DNA of 64,000 bases from Cryptomeria japonica (Eukaryota; Streptophyta; Pinopsida; Cupressales; Cupressaceae), in contig NC_081414.1 in assembly GCF_030272615.1 (NCBI RefSeq), forward strand, positions 817,418,396-817,482,395, written 5' to 3'. Position numbers and translations under genes: made by a program. This document shows, piece by piece, positions 37,401 to 47,317 of the stretch. The first letter of the stretch is position 1, and each line of letters opens with the position of its first letter. The notes under the pieces are model-generated. The model did no database searches, was not told where the DNA came from, and saw nothing but the letters and a program-made list of their open reading frames with translations.

Positions 37401-38520
37401 AAACCCTAAGGGTTTGTATAAGAAGATAGAAGAGATATGGTATGCAAGCTGAAGAAGGCTTTGTATGGGCTAAAACAAGCACCAAGAGCTTAGTATGAGA
37501 GGTTGCACTCATATATGTTAAGCATAGGGTTCATAAGAACTAGTGACAACAACAACTTGTATTTAAAAACTAGAGAAAAGGAAAAACATTTGATTGTAGA
37601 GATTTTTGTAGATGACATCATCTTTGGGGGAGATGATGAGATGACCAAAGGTTTTGCAGATGAAATGAAACAATAATTTGAAATGTCCATGATCGGTGAA
37701 ATAAAATTCTTCATCGTTCTGCAAGTATCTTAGCTGAAGAATGGTATATTCATTAGCCAGACCAAGTACATAAGGGAAATCTTGAAGACTTATGGAATGG
37801 AAGATTCCAAACCTATTGGAACTCCAATGGTTACATATTGCAAGCTCTCCAAAACTAATGAGGCTAATGAAGTGAATGAGACACTTTACCAATCCATGAT
37901 TGGTAAGTTGCAATATGCAGTACATAGTAGACCGGATATAGCACAAGCAGTTGTCTTGGTTGCTAGATTTGCTACAAATCCAAAAGAGACTCATATGGTG
38001 GCGGTAAGAGAATATTTAGATACCTTAAAGGGACTGATGAGTATGGTCTCTGGTATCCACATAAGGGAGATTTCAAATTAAGTGTCTTCACTGATGTAGA
38101 CTGGGCAAGGAACATTGATGATAGAAAGAGCACTAGTGGAGGTGAATTCTTTCTTGGAGATAGGATTGTGTCATGGACAAGCAAGAAACAAAATTGCATC
38201 TCTCAATCCACAGCTGAGGCAAAGCATGTGGCTGCTGCAATCAATTATACACAGGTAGTATGGATCAAGCAATTATTGGAAGGTATCAAAGAAAAGGTGA
38301 CTGAACCTATGGTGATTCACTATGACAACACCAGTGCTATCAACATATCCAAGAATTTGGTGATGCACTGCAAGACAAAGCATATAGCTATCAAATACCA
38401 CTACCTCAGGGAATAGGTTCAAGACAAGAAAGTAAGGTTGGAGTATATACCAACAAAAGAACAGGTGGCTAATATCTTCACCAAGATACTACAGAAGGAC
38501 ACCTTTGAATACTGTTGACT
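34451..38520 (+). pseudogene. Copia gag-pol polyprotein, degenerate but nearly full length
   Basis: Domains appear in canonical Ty1/copia order. Gag comes first (34,451-35,250), then a zinc knuckle CFSCNRIVHIASRC (Gly changed to Val). The protease reads WVIDNGCTHHMTGD, where copia has DSG. The GAG-pre-integrase HKRLCHVNF/CKECQ and integrase core follow: the first catalytic Asp is Asn (LVHTNLCGP), the second is kept (RLDRGGEF), and the Glu is in NGVVERRN. RT has YQMDVKSTFLNG and an intact FVDDIIFG. RNase H includes STAEAKHVAAA and ends near FTKILQKDTFEYC. Stops and small frameshifts recur (for example 36,336, 36,364, 37,407). Many changes look like C-to-T or G-to-A decay. It cannot be active. 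Confidence 0.92.
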
Positions 38521-38562
38521 CTAAATTTTGCTTTGGAAACAAACAACCTTATGGGAAATTCA

Positions 38563-38574
38563 GTGTTGGGGGGA
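38563..38574 (+). other. Polypurine tract of the copia element
   Basis: GTGTTGGGGGGA lies about 45 bp after the RNase H end, the normal place for the plus-strand primer. The LTR expected next is missing and other sequence begins. Confidence 0.65.
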
Positions 38575-39639
38575 CCAATTTGTGCAGGTTACACTGAATG
38601 ACCTCCAGGATTGAGAAGCTAACTCTTCCTTGGTTTTTGAGAAAAGGGAAAGAAAACAAACACCCTTAAAGTAGTAACACTAAACTACTGAGGCGATGTG
38701 CTAGATAATTAAAAGACAACGAACATACAAAAATCAAGAAACATATGACTTCTATAAGCCCATTCAACAATCTACAAGTCCAGATCAAAAAAATAATCAA
38801 GAGTTACAATCAAATTTATCTGCAACATAAGGAAATATTCATCATGCATTTACCAGATAACAAGTACAAGAAATAGTTCAATCAGCAAAATCTTAGATGG
38901 GTGTATTCCCAAAGTTATTGGAACTTTAATGCAACAACATAGAAAATACCATCAAAGGCATACTGAAAGAGGCATCATAAAGACAGCAGGCACAATTTGA
39001 ATAACCTTCCTCAAGTAGAACCACAATAGTTTTTTAAAGACTAGAAATAAAGACTGTTACTTAGCAAACTTAATTGACTTTCTTTTAAAAAGTTTTGAAC
39101 CCCCTCTCAGAAGGGAAAAAACAACATTTAAAGAGCTCACAGGCCCTAAAAACAACTCCCCTAAAATGCCAAAATGGCATAACCCCCTTGAATAGAAAAA
39201 ACATGTCGTGTCGCTACGGAGGTCACACCTAGTAAAACAGCCCCTGAAATTCCATTTTTCGCTCGCAATAGTCTGCATACTACCACAAACTGAAAAGATT
39301 CTTCCAACCGTGAATGGGCTACTGAAAAAGACACAAATGTGAGAAACCACTTGCATACTGCACTAATAGGTGGGCCCACCAAAAATATTCAGCATGCATT
39401 GCCATTTGTCATCATTGCATTGCTTTAAAAATTGGATGCCAAAAATGAACTAAGGGAGCAACGTCATGCTGCCAAGTGTCCTACGTGCCCCACACCACTA
39501 GATAAAAGGCGAAAACAACTGAGCCCACCAAAAAATTACATCGGGGAAAAATAAAGTGAACATTTCTTGGTGACTAACAGGGGCAATTCTGCTTGCGGAA
39601 TAGGAGAACCCAAAAATACTGGTTTCATAGACCAAAACT
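38575..39639. other. Unassigned sequence, possibly the 3' part of the coiled-coil gene
   Basis: Minus-strand translation gives only short pieces with many stops (frames at 39,057-39,382). It could be the tail or 3' UTR of the disrupted gene whose body lies at 39,640-40,792 and 49,005-50,231. The copia 3' LTR is absent from it. Confidence 0.35.
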
Positions 39640-40792
39640 CAGGCCACAACGGAACGGAATAGATCGAAAGCTTGTTGCAAAGGCAACCATTCATCCTCAG
39701 AGAGCATAGATTGCAACTCTAAATCTTGAAAATATTGATCCAAGCAAATTACTTCATCAAAGGGTAAAGGTACAAGCTCGTCTTGGACCTGTTTTAGGAG
39801 AGCAGAGAGTTGGGCTAGAGGATGCAAAAGACACTCCACGTCATTCACCGAAATGGGATTCCCCAACTGCGGCAGGAAAGCTCTATCCTATTGCAAATTT
39901 TTGACCTACTGCAATACTTGTTCAATCCCTAGAGAAAAATTATCTGCAGGGAAAGGAGAAGGTAAGCCCAAAGAAACAAACTTCTCTAAACGTCATCTGA
40001 TGTCTAGAACTAAAAAATTGCAAGGACGCTAGGGCAGGTGAAACTTGCATGATTGTCTTGTGCCAGTTTATGAAAACATTAGCCTTTTTTATCAATTGTC
40101 AGTGGTCCACAATCCCTTTCTCCCTAAGTTCCTCATCTTGAGCAGAATATAGAAACTGAATAAGATTTTGGGCTACTGGGAACTTAGGACCGATGACAAA
40201 CATAGAGTTGTTAATAAGGGCACTGACCTCAGCATAGAGGGATTATGCATCACTAAGAAATCTTAACACTGGCTGTAGGGATGGGAGTATTGTTTTACCT
40301 TTTCCCAATGAGAAACATACAACTATGTCAACATGATAGAGAAATCTGGAGCAATCTGCTACAGAGGTGGAAGGTTCACCAATTGAGATATTTCATTATC
40401 TTTCTCAGTCATTTCCTGTTGGAGTTGATTGTGTTTGCTTTGTTCAATGGTGACTTGATTCTCCAAGGCCAGGATCTTTGCCTCCCTAGCCCTGACGGCC
40501 TGCTACAACACTCAATTGATGGGCATAATCCTCTTTGAGAAGGATTTCTTCACGCAACTACATCTGGACCTGAGCGATGTCCCTAAAGGCAGCCTTTAAC
40601 TGTTGTATTTCTATGTCCTTCTCTTGTAATTCCTTTAGAGCCACATTTCTTGTTGCTTCTTGACCTTTTAGCTGAGAACTTACATTGTTAAGAGTTGACT
40701 CTAACTTCCCTTTCTCTAAATTATCTTGAGTTAGCAGACCTTGTAGATGATTAATCTCTGATCCCTGAGCCTTATCTTCCTTCCTTTGCTGG
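39640..40792 (-). pseudogene. Coiled-coil coding sequence, 3' part (split by gypsy element)
   Basis: Read on the minus strand from the GCTGG target duplication, the frame continues that of 49,005-49,188. It gives a heptad-like, Glu/Lys/Gln-rich region (LEKGKLESTLNNVSSQLKG, KELQEKDIEIQQLKAAF). A TAG follows QVQM near 40,559. Further pieces are readable downstream with stops, such as YAEVSALINNSMFVIGPKF (about 40,230) and MGNPISVNDVECLLHPLAQL (39,866). The protein family is not recognised. The combined sequence could be a host gene or an ORF of a larger transposon. Confidence 0.5.
40788..40792. other. Target-site duplication of the gypsy element, left
   Basis: GCTGG is repeated at 49,005-49,009. 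Confidence 0.88.
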
Positions 40793-42479
40793 TGTGTAGG
40801 GGAAAAAGTGAGACTAGGTTAACATGCCCTAATCCTACCTTTTGACACACATTACGGAATACGAAAGAGCCTAGAGGTATCACACAATTGGCTACTTCTT
40901 CTTGTGAAAGAGAGAGCCACAGGCTACCTATTAGGATTTCTATTCCTTTGTTGCAATTGAAAGATGAAATGATGCAAGTTCAATCCCTAACCCCAAAGTG
41001 CAAGTATGAACTAATAACGAGATTGCAGAATTGAACTTAAACAATGGAAAGCTGTAAACACAAGGACAAGACAAGAATGCGAATGCGTACCCAAAATTAA
41101 AATCTGACTGAAAATGTTCGGGACGGTGGCGCGGGCACCACTGTCCTGATTCTGCCCCTGAAACTGCTCCGAAAACTGTTGTTTTGCACTTTGGAAAAGC
41201 TGTCAAAAATGCTGAAAATGCTGTCTGTCAGGAGGACCAGGGCGCCCAGCGCCCCTATCCTAGAGACCAGGGCACCCAGCGCCCCTGTCCTGGTAGGACC
41301 AGGGTGCCCCACGCCCTTGTCCTGATCTTTTGCTCTGAGATTTGGTGTGAAGTTCGGTCTCCGTCTGCTTCTTCCAGATCTGTCACCTGCGGCGTCGTCC
41401 GAGTCTCGAAACCTACACTTATATCTGAAAAGGGTATGGGCGGCTATATAGGGTTTTGCCTTAGTCAAACCCCCGCTTCGGTGATTTCCACCTCCACGAA
41501 TAGCCAAGTTGTATTGTAAAATGTATTGTGTGTGCAGACCTAGTGTGTGTGCAAGGTCCTTAAATGCAAGAAAGAAAACTAGAGCAACCTAGAAAGTAAA
41601 CCCTAATTGCTTGTAAATGATAATGTAAATGCTCTAAATCAAGATGCAAAGTGATCTAAAGCATGAATAAAGGATATATTGAAGCTTATGCAAAGACATG
41701 AAAACAACATGAAATCATACCCAACCCCAAGGGAGGGGTACAAGCCAATCTTCAGTTGGTAATCTCCTATTGCTCTTCAATGTCTTAAAAGCCCTAAATG
41801 TATGAATGAAATTGATGAATGCTTGATGGATGGATGTTGAATGTTGTTGAAGTCTTCAAAGATCTTCTCTTTTGCTGCATAGAAGGTCCTTGAAAACAAA
41901 AATCGGATCCCTTCAAATGAAGAAAGAGAGCTCTTATATATGAAACCCTAGGTCTTAATTTTGACTTTTGGCCGACCTAGAGATTGAATATCCCACCAAT
42001 TTCTTGGGGTTAAGCTTTATTTTATGATTGGATCGTGCTCCTAAAATTTCGGGAAAAATGTCCGGGACCATGTGCACTCCGGGCGCCATGGTCCTCTCCG
42101 GGCGCCATGGTCCCGACAACTTTTCACCAAATTTTCAGGGCCGTCGGATATGATGATTTTAGAGAGAATCCTGAAGTTACAGGTGATTTCGAGATGTTTT
42201 GACCCCCGAAATCAAGCCCCCAAGTTCAAAATAGGACCTAATTAGGGTTTTTGATTAAATGATGTATAGGAGGAATAAAATGAAAAGGGCACACTTTAAT
42301 GAAAGGGCCCAACTTTATGATGTGGAAGATGATGAAATAGAACCTTAGACCTAATTAATTTGATTAATTAAGTGCTAAAAGGGAAATGTAATGCAAAATG
42401 CAAAATGCGCCAAGGCGGGTGCTAAACTAGGTGTGAAATTGTACCACCCTAGCAAGTGCGTACAATTTACGATGCTACA
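40793..42479 (-). mobile_element. 3' LTR of the Tat-like element
   Basis: The 1,687-bp LTR runs TGTAGCATCG to CCCTACACA on the minus strand. It carries GC-rich imperfectly palindromic repeats at about 41,232-41,325 (units like ACCAGGGCGCCCAGCGCCCC) and a doubled CCGGGCGCCATGGTC at about 42,083-42,114. Confidence 0.93.
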
Positions 42480-42495
42480 TTTAGCCCCCACTTTA
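42480..42495 (-). other. Polypurine tract of the Tat-like element
   Basis: Minus-strand GCTAAAGTGGGGGCTAAA-type sequence abuts the 3' LTR. It fixes the minus-strand orientation. Confidence 0.8.
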
Positions 42496-44107
42496 GCGGT
42501 CATATGAACACTACGTGCATATGCAAGCTAAAGTACAGAAAAGTAAACATTATTTGAAAAAGGATATATCCATAAGTCTGTCGAACGAAGCTCCTAGCAG
42601 TATCTGCAGTACATAGTTAGGAACCGCACCCTACAAAACACATGTTAGATCACAAAATCACCTAATGCTTACTAAGGAAGGTGATGAAAATTCGAGGGTA
42701 GCTATATGCCCCCCCCTGTTTCAGCTTGCTAATTTTAGTGAGTTGAAACAGGGTATCATGTTTACCACTTCGAATTGTTAAAGAATATTGATGACAAATG
42801 CTCACAAGAAGATTTGATATGAGATCAAAAACTAATGGAGAATCATTTGGTAAGAAAGAGGACTAAATCTCAATTCCAACACAACAAAGAGTGTGAGGAT
42901 TTGAGAGTTCTCTAACACAAGATGAAGGATGTAAATGGAAACAAAATGCAAAGAGAAGAAAAGAAAGGAAAAAAGCATGAATACACACAGTGGTGATCCA
43001 TGAGAAGAATAGTGAGAGAGAAAACATGGACTTCTCGCCCCTAGATCTTGTCTAGGTGATCCATGGGAAAAGGACATGGAAAACTAGCCCCTAGAGTCTG
43101 TCTAGGTGATCCATGTAAGGGAGATTAGAAGCACCTCATAGGAGTCTATGCCCAAGTATGCTACAACCTGTATATGTATAGTAAAAAAAAGCATGACATC
43201 TCGCTCTAAGAGTCTGTGCTCTGGTTCCGAGAATAATCACCTTGCATAAAAGAAAAAAATGGAGACATCTCGCTCTTAGAGTTTGTGCTCTGGTTCCGAG
43301 AATGACTCATTGCTCAAAAAGTGTAATGTTTATGTCATAAGAAAAGTAGAACAAGGATACCTACCTTCATCACAGAAGAAGATACCCCAAAAATGCAACA
43401 ATGTCATAGATCCAAGCAAGAGAGTTTTACACTCTTTAAGCAAGGATAAGATAGTTGAGAAGGGATATCCTGTAATATGTGTAAAGGAGATCCTTAGACA
43501 GGATATCCTTAGAGGAGAAGAGATCTTTGTAGAAAAGACACCTATCCCCGAGAGGAATTGTCTTAGACAAATATAACATCTTCTAGAATAAGACAAAGAG
43601 GAGAATAAGAATGCAATACCTCCTTCTTTTGCGAGGTGAAAGTGATTCTTAATGAAGGATGACGCTCTTTTTAACCCAATTGGGAGAGTGAATTCATTAT
43701 GGATGTATTTTACCAAGTGCAAAAGAGGTTGTAGTCAAGGACTTACACCTCTTGTAAGAGAGAATCCTTGAACCAACAACAACAAATGCATACAAGGAAT
43801 AACATCAAATAATAAAGTTCACACCATCCACGAAATAGGAAAAAGTGGATCCTTAGATAAAAATAAGGAAAGATCATTGCATCAATGAGAAGGACTTACA
43901 CAATCTTCTAGGGAGAGATTTGGACATAAGAAAAAGAAGAGATATATGAAATCACTCTTGTCCCCATAGGAACAAGAAAATTAGGCTATTATGTTGCTTC
44001 AAAAAATATGATTGCACTTGAAATTGTACCATCATGAATGACAATGAGCCCTCGGTAAATGAGCTACCAATGTCACATAATGATGAGCAACATAATAGCC
44101 ATTAATG
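42496..44107 (-). other. Non-coding internal region with two families of short repeats
   Basis: Two 49-50-bp tandem units sit at 43,024-43,073 and 43,074-43,121. Each contains inverted CATGGA/TCCATG ends able to form a stem. Two copies of a 40-bp unit (GACATCTCGCTCT...TTCCGAGAAT) sit at 43,195-43,234 and 43,264-43,303. Short frames here are not convincing genes. The region lies where RT, RNase H and integrase would be in an autonomous relative. Confidence 0.65.
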
Positions 44108-47100
44108 TTATTTAAAGACATTATAGACTGAATGAGGTATTTGAATATAACATGCTAAATGCTCAACTATAAGTGAGATCAAAAACATGTATAAAATTGA
44201 AGAAGAAAAGTCACAAGAACTCTTAGAAGAGGGATGAGTGTAATTTATTAGAGCCTTATCCCTAGAGGAAAGGACTTTATGATGAATAGGAGATAAAGAT
44301 TCATAAGTGGATTTAGAAATTTGAGGGGATTCATAAAGAGATTTGTTCATTGCCAAGATTTCCTTATGAGGGGAATGAGAGTTGATAGAAGTAGAAGATG
44401 ATTTAGTTGAAGTGAGATCATCATCACTACTAAATATAGCATTCACATTCAGAGATGGTCTTTTAGATGCTTTGGTACGTTTGCAGGGATTATAGCCGAG
44501 TCCAAAGGCATAATTGTAAAAATTAGTCTCTAGAGGAACTTTTATCCCTTTTTCATGAGTGCCACAACCATTTCCATGATACCCATGCTTAGCAAAAATG
44601 CGAAAACCATGACCATAACGATTAGCCATTTCAGGAAGAGAAGGTGGTTTTTCATAAGACAAAGAATCAAACTCTTCATAATTAGAGATGTGAGGAGAAG
44701 AAGTTTGAGAAGCGGCCACAAAATTATTACTCATAGGTTTAGGTAAGATTGATTGATCTTTAGTTTCTTCCTTCTTTTTAACTTTAAACTCTCTAGGAGG
44801 AACCCTATACTCACCTACAAAGGTGGGATTAAAATCAAGAGATCCCCAATCGTCTTCTGCGAGAACCTTCTCAGGATCAAAAGCCTTTTTATGCGTATAT
44901 TCAAGTCGAGAAGGATCTTCTTCAGGAGCTTCAGACTCATCCAAAGAATTTTGATTATCAGAGGGTAAGGATTCATCCATAGGTATCTTGTTCAAAGAGT
45001 CATTACTAGAAGAGGAAGGCTTAGATGTTTGCAAACAAGCTTGGAGATTAGTGTCACCTATCAAGGTATATGTCTTATTGTTATAAATGAATTTAACTTG
45101 TCTATGCAATGTAGAGGGGACAACTTGCATACTGTGAATCCAAGGCCTCCCTAATAACAAGTTGTATGTTAGATTTCCTGACATAACATGGATAGGAGTA
45201 GGCAAAGTAACAGGTCCCACTGTGACGGGTAAGGTGATAATACCTAATGAAGACTTAGCCACATTATCAAAGCCTCGAATGGGACAAGAGTCAGGCTCAA
45301 TAAGGGATGTATCCACATTCATCTTATGCAATAGATTAATGCTACACACATTAAGGCCAGAGCCATTATCTACCAGTGTTCGTCTTATAGCAGTGTCATT
45401 TATGATAACCACAATCATCAAGGGATCATATTGATGTTGAATTTCACTAGTAGGCAACTCATCTTGAGTAAACACAATTTGAGCTTTAGGATTCATCATA
45501 GAGTTAACCAAAGACACTATATTACTAGATGTATTAGGTGGAGGAACATTCAAATCTTTCAAGGCATCTTGTAACATTCCATGATGAGCAGAAGAAGTTT
45601 GGATCAAATCCCAAAGGGATATCTTAGCAGGGGTAGTTTTAAGTTGTTCTATGAGATCATAGTCCTTACTAAGCATTTGTGAAATACGAGGAGCTTGAGG
45701 AAGAATAGGTTGGGAAGGAGGAAGCGAAGTGGGGATAACTGGAGGAGGATTAGGTTGCGTATTGTTTCTTGTGTTATAAGTATGAGCAACCGCATGATAA
45801 CTCTCTCTAGTCAGTTGCTTAGCATACTCATAAGGGCTCTTAGTAGAATAACCTCCTTGCACAGTAATAATAGGTTTCTTAGGCGTGCAAAAAGAATCAT
45901 TAGCATAACCACCTTGAACCGCTAAGATAGGCTTATTTAAAGGTTGAGAATTTTGAGAAGGACAAGCACCTTGGACAGTGAAGAGAGGTTTGTTAGGTGT
46001 CTCATTCACATGTATCAAATTTATTGAGGATGGTTTAGAGGAATGAACAAAAGTATCACGGATCAAATCAATTTTAGGAGAGAGACAAGGGATAGGCATT
46101 GATGTTCTAGTAGGAAGAGTAATACTAGGAAAGGTCATATCATCCTTTATCATCACAGGATCTATATGGGGAATAAACTCTCTAGGAGAAGGATCAACAC
46201 TACTCTCTAAAGTCTCACTTTTGAGAGGGAGATCTTTGAAAGAAATGTTAACCATCTTGCTTTGAACTAGGGTTTCCTTATGAGTAGAACCAAGTTTAGG
46301 AGAGGGAGATGCTTTATTTTTAGATGGAGAATAATTGAGATTCAAGGAAGGGGAGAAACTATCAAGGGAGTTTCCAATCTTGATTTCATCCCCTTTGGCT
46401 AGGGGTAGAGAATAATCTATACCTTCTTCTAATGGTTCATCCCAAATAGTGAGGTTGTTGAAAGGAATGTTTGAAGTATTGTCAATTTCGGGAGAGGAGA
46501 TAACATTGTTTATTAATTCCTCATCCTTAGGAGGGAGAACATCAATAGATGTGTTAAACTCATCCTCTTTCCTCAAAATATGTTCAATATGATCTTTAGG
46601 GGAGAGAGAATTAAGGAAATTGCTTATTATTTCATCTTCTTTCTCTAAGGGATGCTTATGGGTAAGACCAACTTTAGGAGAAGGGTAAACATTTATCATT
46701 AATTCATCATCTCTAGTGGGAATTTTTTTAGAAAAGGAAAGGCCATCACTAGGAAATGTAGGGATAATGTCATCTTCTTGCACAAAAGGGTCCTCATGAA
46801 GGGAGTGTTTTTTAGGATACACAAAGGCATCAAGGGCATCATTCAACAAAGCATGATCATATCTATTAAAAGGTTTATCTTTTGATTCAAAAGGAGATAT
46901 CTCTTCATAGAGGGGATCATTGAAAACAACCACATTACTAGATTTAGTGGAAGAGTTGATAGGAATGTAACCTTGAGAGGAATCATTCGACTTATCTTTC
47001 TCATCACAACGAAATGGCATAGTAACAATGTTTATGAGTTTTTGGTAAAATGAAGGTTTGGTATATTTAGGTTTCAAAAATTCATCTAGAGCTTCATCTA

Positions 47101-47149
47101 ACTCATAATCATCACAAATATGAACATCTTGCAAATAAAAATCTGACAT
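44108..47149 (-). CDS. Intact 1,013-residue gag/protease-like protein of Tat-like element
   Basis: The ATG at 47,149 gives an uninterrupted frame. The N-terminal half (1-500) is acidic and serine/proline-rich, with DE-rich units and three copies of a KPxxxVQGxY motif (387-396, 406-415, 425-434). Residues about 506-549 (TPAKISLWDLIQTS) match the segment before protease in Tat-lineage elements. The retropepsin-like part (565-690) has TLVDNGSGLNV and YNLLLGRPWIHSMQVVPS; the DNGS form is usual in this lineage. Residues about 845-890 (HGYHGNGCGTHEKGI, FGLGYNP) resemble the Tat G-patch-like segment. No zinc knuckle, RT, RNase H or integrase is present. The C-terminal tail is hydrophobic. An open frame of this length suggests recent activity or selection. 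The likely role is particle formation or RNA capture; that is inference. Confidence 0.88.
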   Translation of the reverse strand: MSDFYLQDVHICDDYELDEALDEFLKPKYTKPSFYQKLINIVTMPFRCDEKDKSNDSSQGYIPINSSTKSSNVVVFNDPLYEEISPFESKDKPFNRYDHALLNDALDAFVYPKKHSLHEDPFVQEDDIIPTFPSDGLSFSKKIPTRDDELMINVYPSPKVGLTHKHPLEKEDEIISNFLNSLSPKDHIEHILRKEDEFNTSIDVLPPKDEELINNVISSPEIDNTSNIPFNNLTIWDEPLEEGIDYSLPLAKGDEIKIGNSLDSFSPSLNLNYSPSKNKASPSPKLGSTHKETLVQSKMVNISFKDLPLKSETLESSVDPSPREFIPHIDPVMIKDDMTFPSITLPTRTSMPIPCLSPKIDLIRDTFVHSSKPSSINLIHVNETPNKPLFTVQGACPSQNSQPLNKPILAVQGGYANDSFCTPKKPIITVQGGYSTKSPYEYAKQLTRESYHAVAHTYNTRNNTQPNPPPVIPTSLPPSQPILPQAPRISQMLSKDYDLIEQLKTTPAKISLWDLIQTSSAHHGMLQDALKDLNVPPPNTSSNIVSLVNSMMNPKAQIVFTQDELPTSEIQHQYDPLMIVVIINDTAIRRTLVDNGSGLNVCSINLLHKMNVDTSLIEPDSCPIRGFDNVAKSSLGIITLPVTVGPVTLPTPIHVMSGNLTYNLLLGRPWIHSMQVVPSTLHRQVKFIYNNKTYTLIGDTNLQACLQTSKPSSSSNDSLNKIPMDESLPSDNQNSLDESEAPEEDPSRLEYTHKKAFDPEKVLAEDDWGSLDFNPTFVGEYRVPPREFKVKKKEETKDQSILPKPMSNNFVAASQTSSPHISNYEEFDSLSYEKPPSLPEMANRYGHGFRIFAKHGYHGNGCGTHEKGIKVPLETNFYNYAFGLGYNPCKRTKASKRPSLNVNAIFSSDDDLTSTKSSSTSINSHSPHKEILAMNKSLYESPQISKSTYESLSPIHHKVLSSRDKALINYTHPSSKSSCDFSSSILYMFLISLIVEHLACYIQIPHSVYNVFK

Positions 47150-47297
47150 TTTGAAATTGCATAAAATTTAAACACACAATGCAAAGAAACACACTTCTTT
47201 TTTTTTTTTTTTTTCTTTTTAGTGAAAATGAAATGAAAACACACTAAATCTAGATCTAGATCTAACAAATGCAATGCAAGAGGAAGCAATGATAGAT

Positions 47298-47314
47298 TCA
47301 TGTCGGGTTCACCA
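47298..47314 (-). other. Primer-binding site of the Tat-like element
   Basis: Just inside the 5' LTR the minus strand reads TTTTGGTGAACCCGACATGA. The TGG is complementary to a tRNA CCA end. I do not assign the tRNA species. Confidence 0.75.
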
Positions 47315-47317
47315 AAA

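Noticed and set aside
43024..43303. CRISPR-like repeat array
   Set aside because: Only two copies of each unit, plant DNA, and a location inside a retrotransposon.
44555..45925. Plus-strand basic frames within the gypsy ORF
   Set aside because: They are antisense shadows of the 1,013-codon frame.
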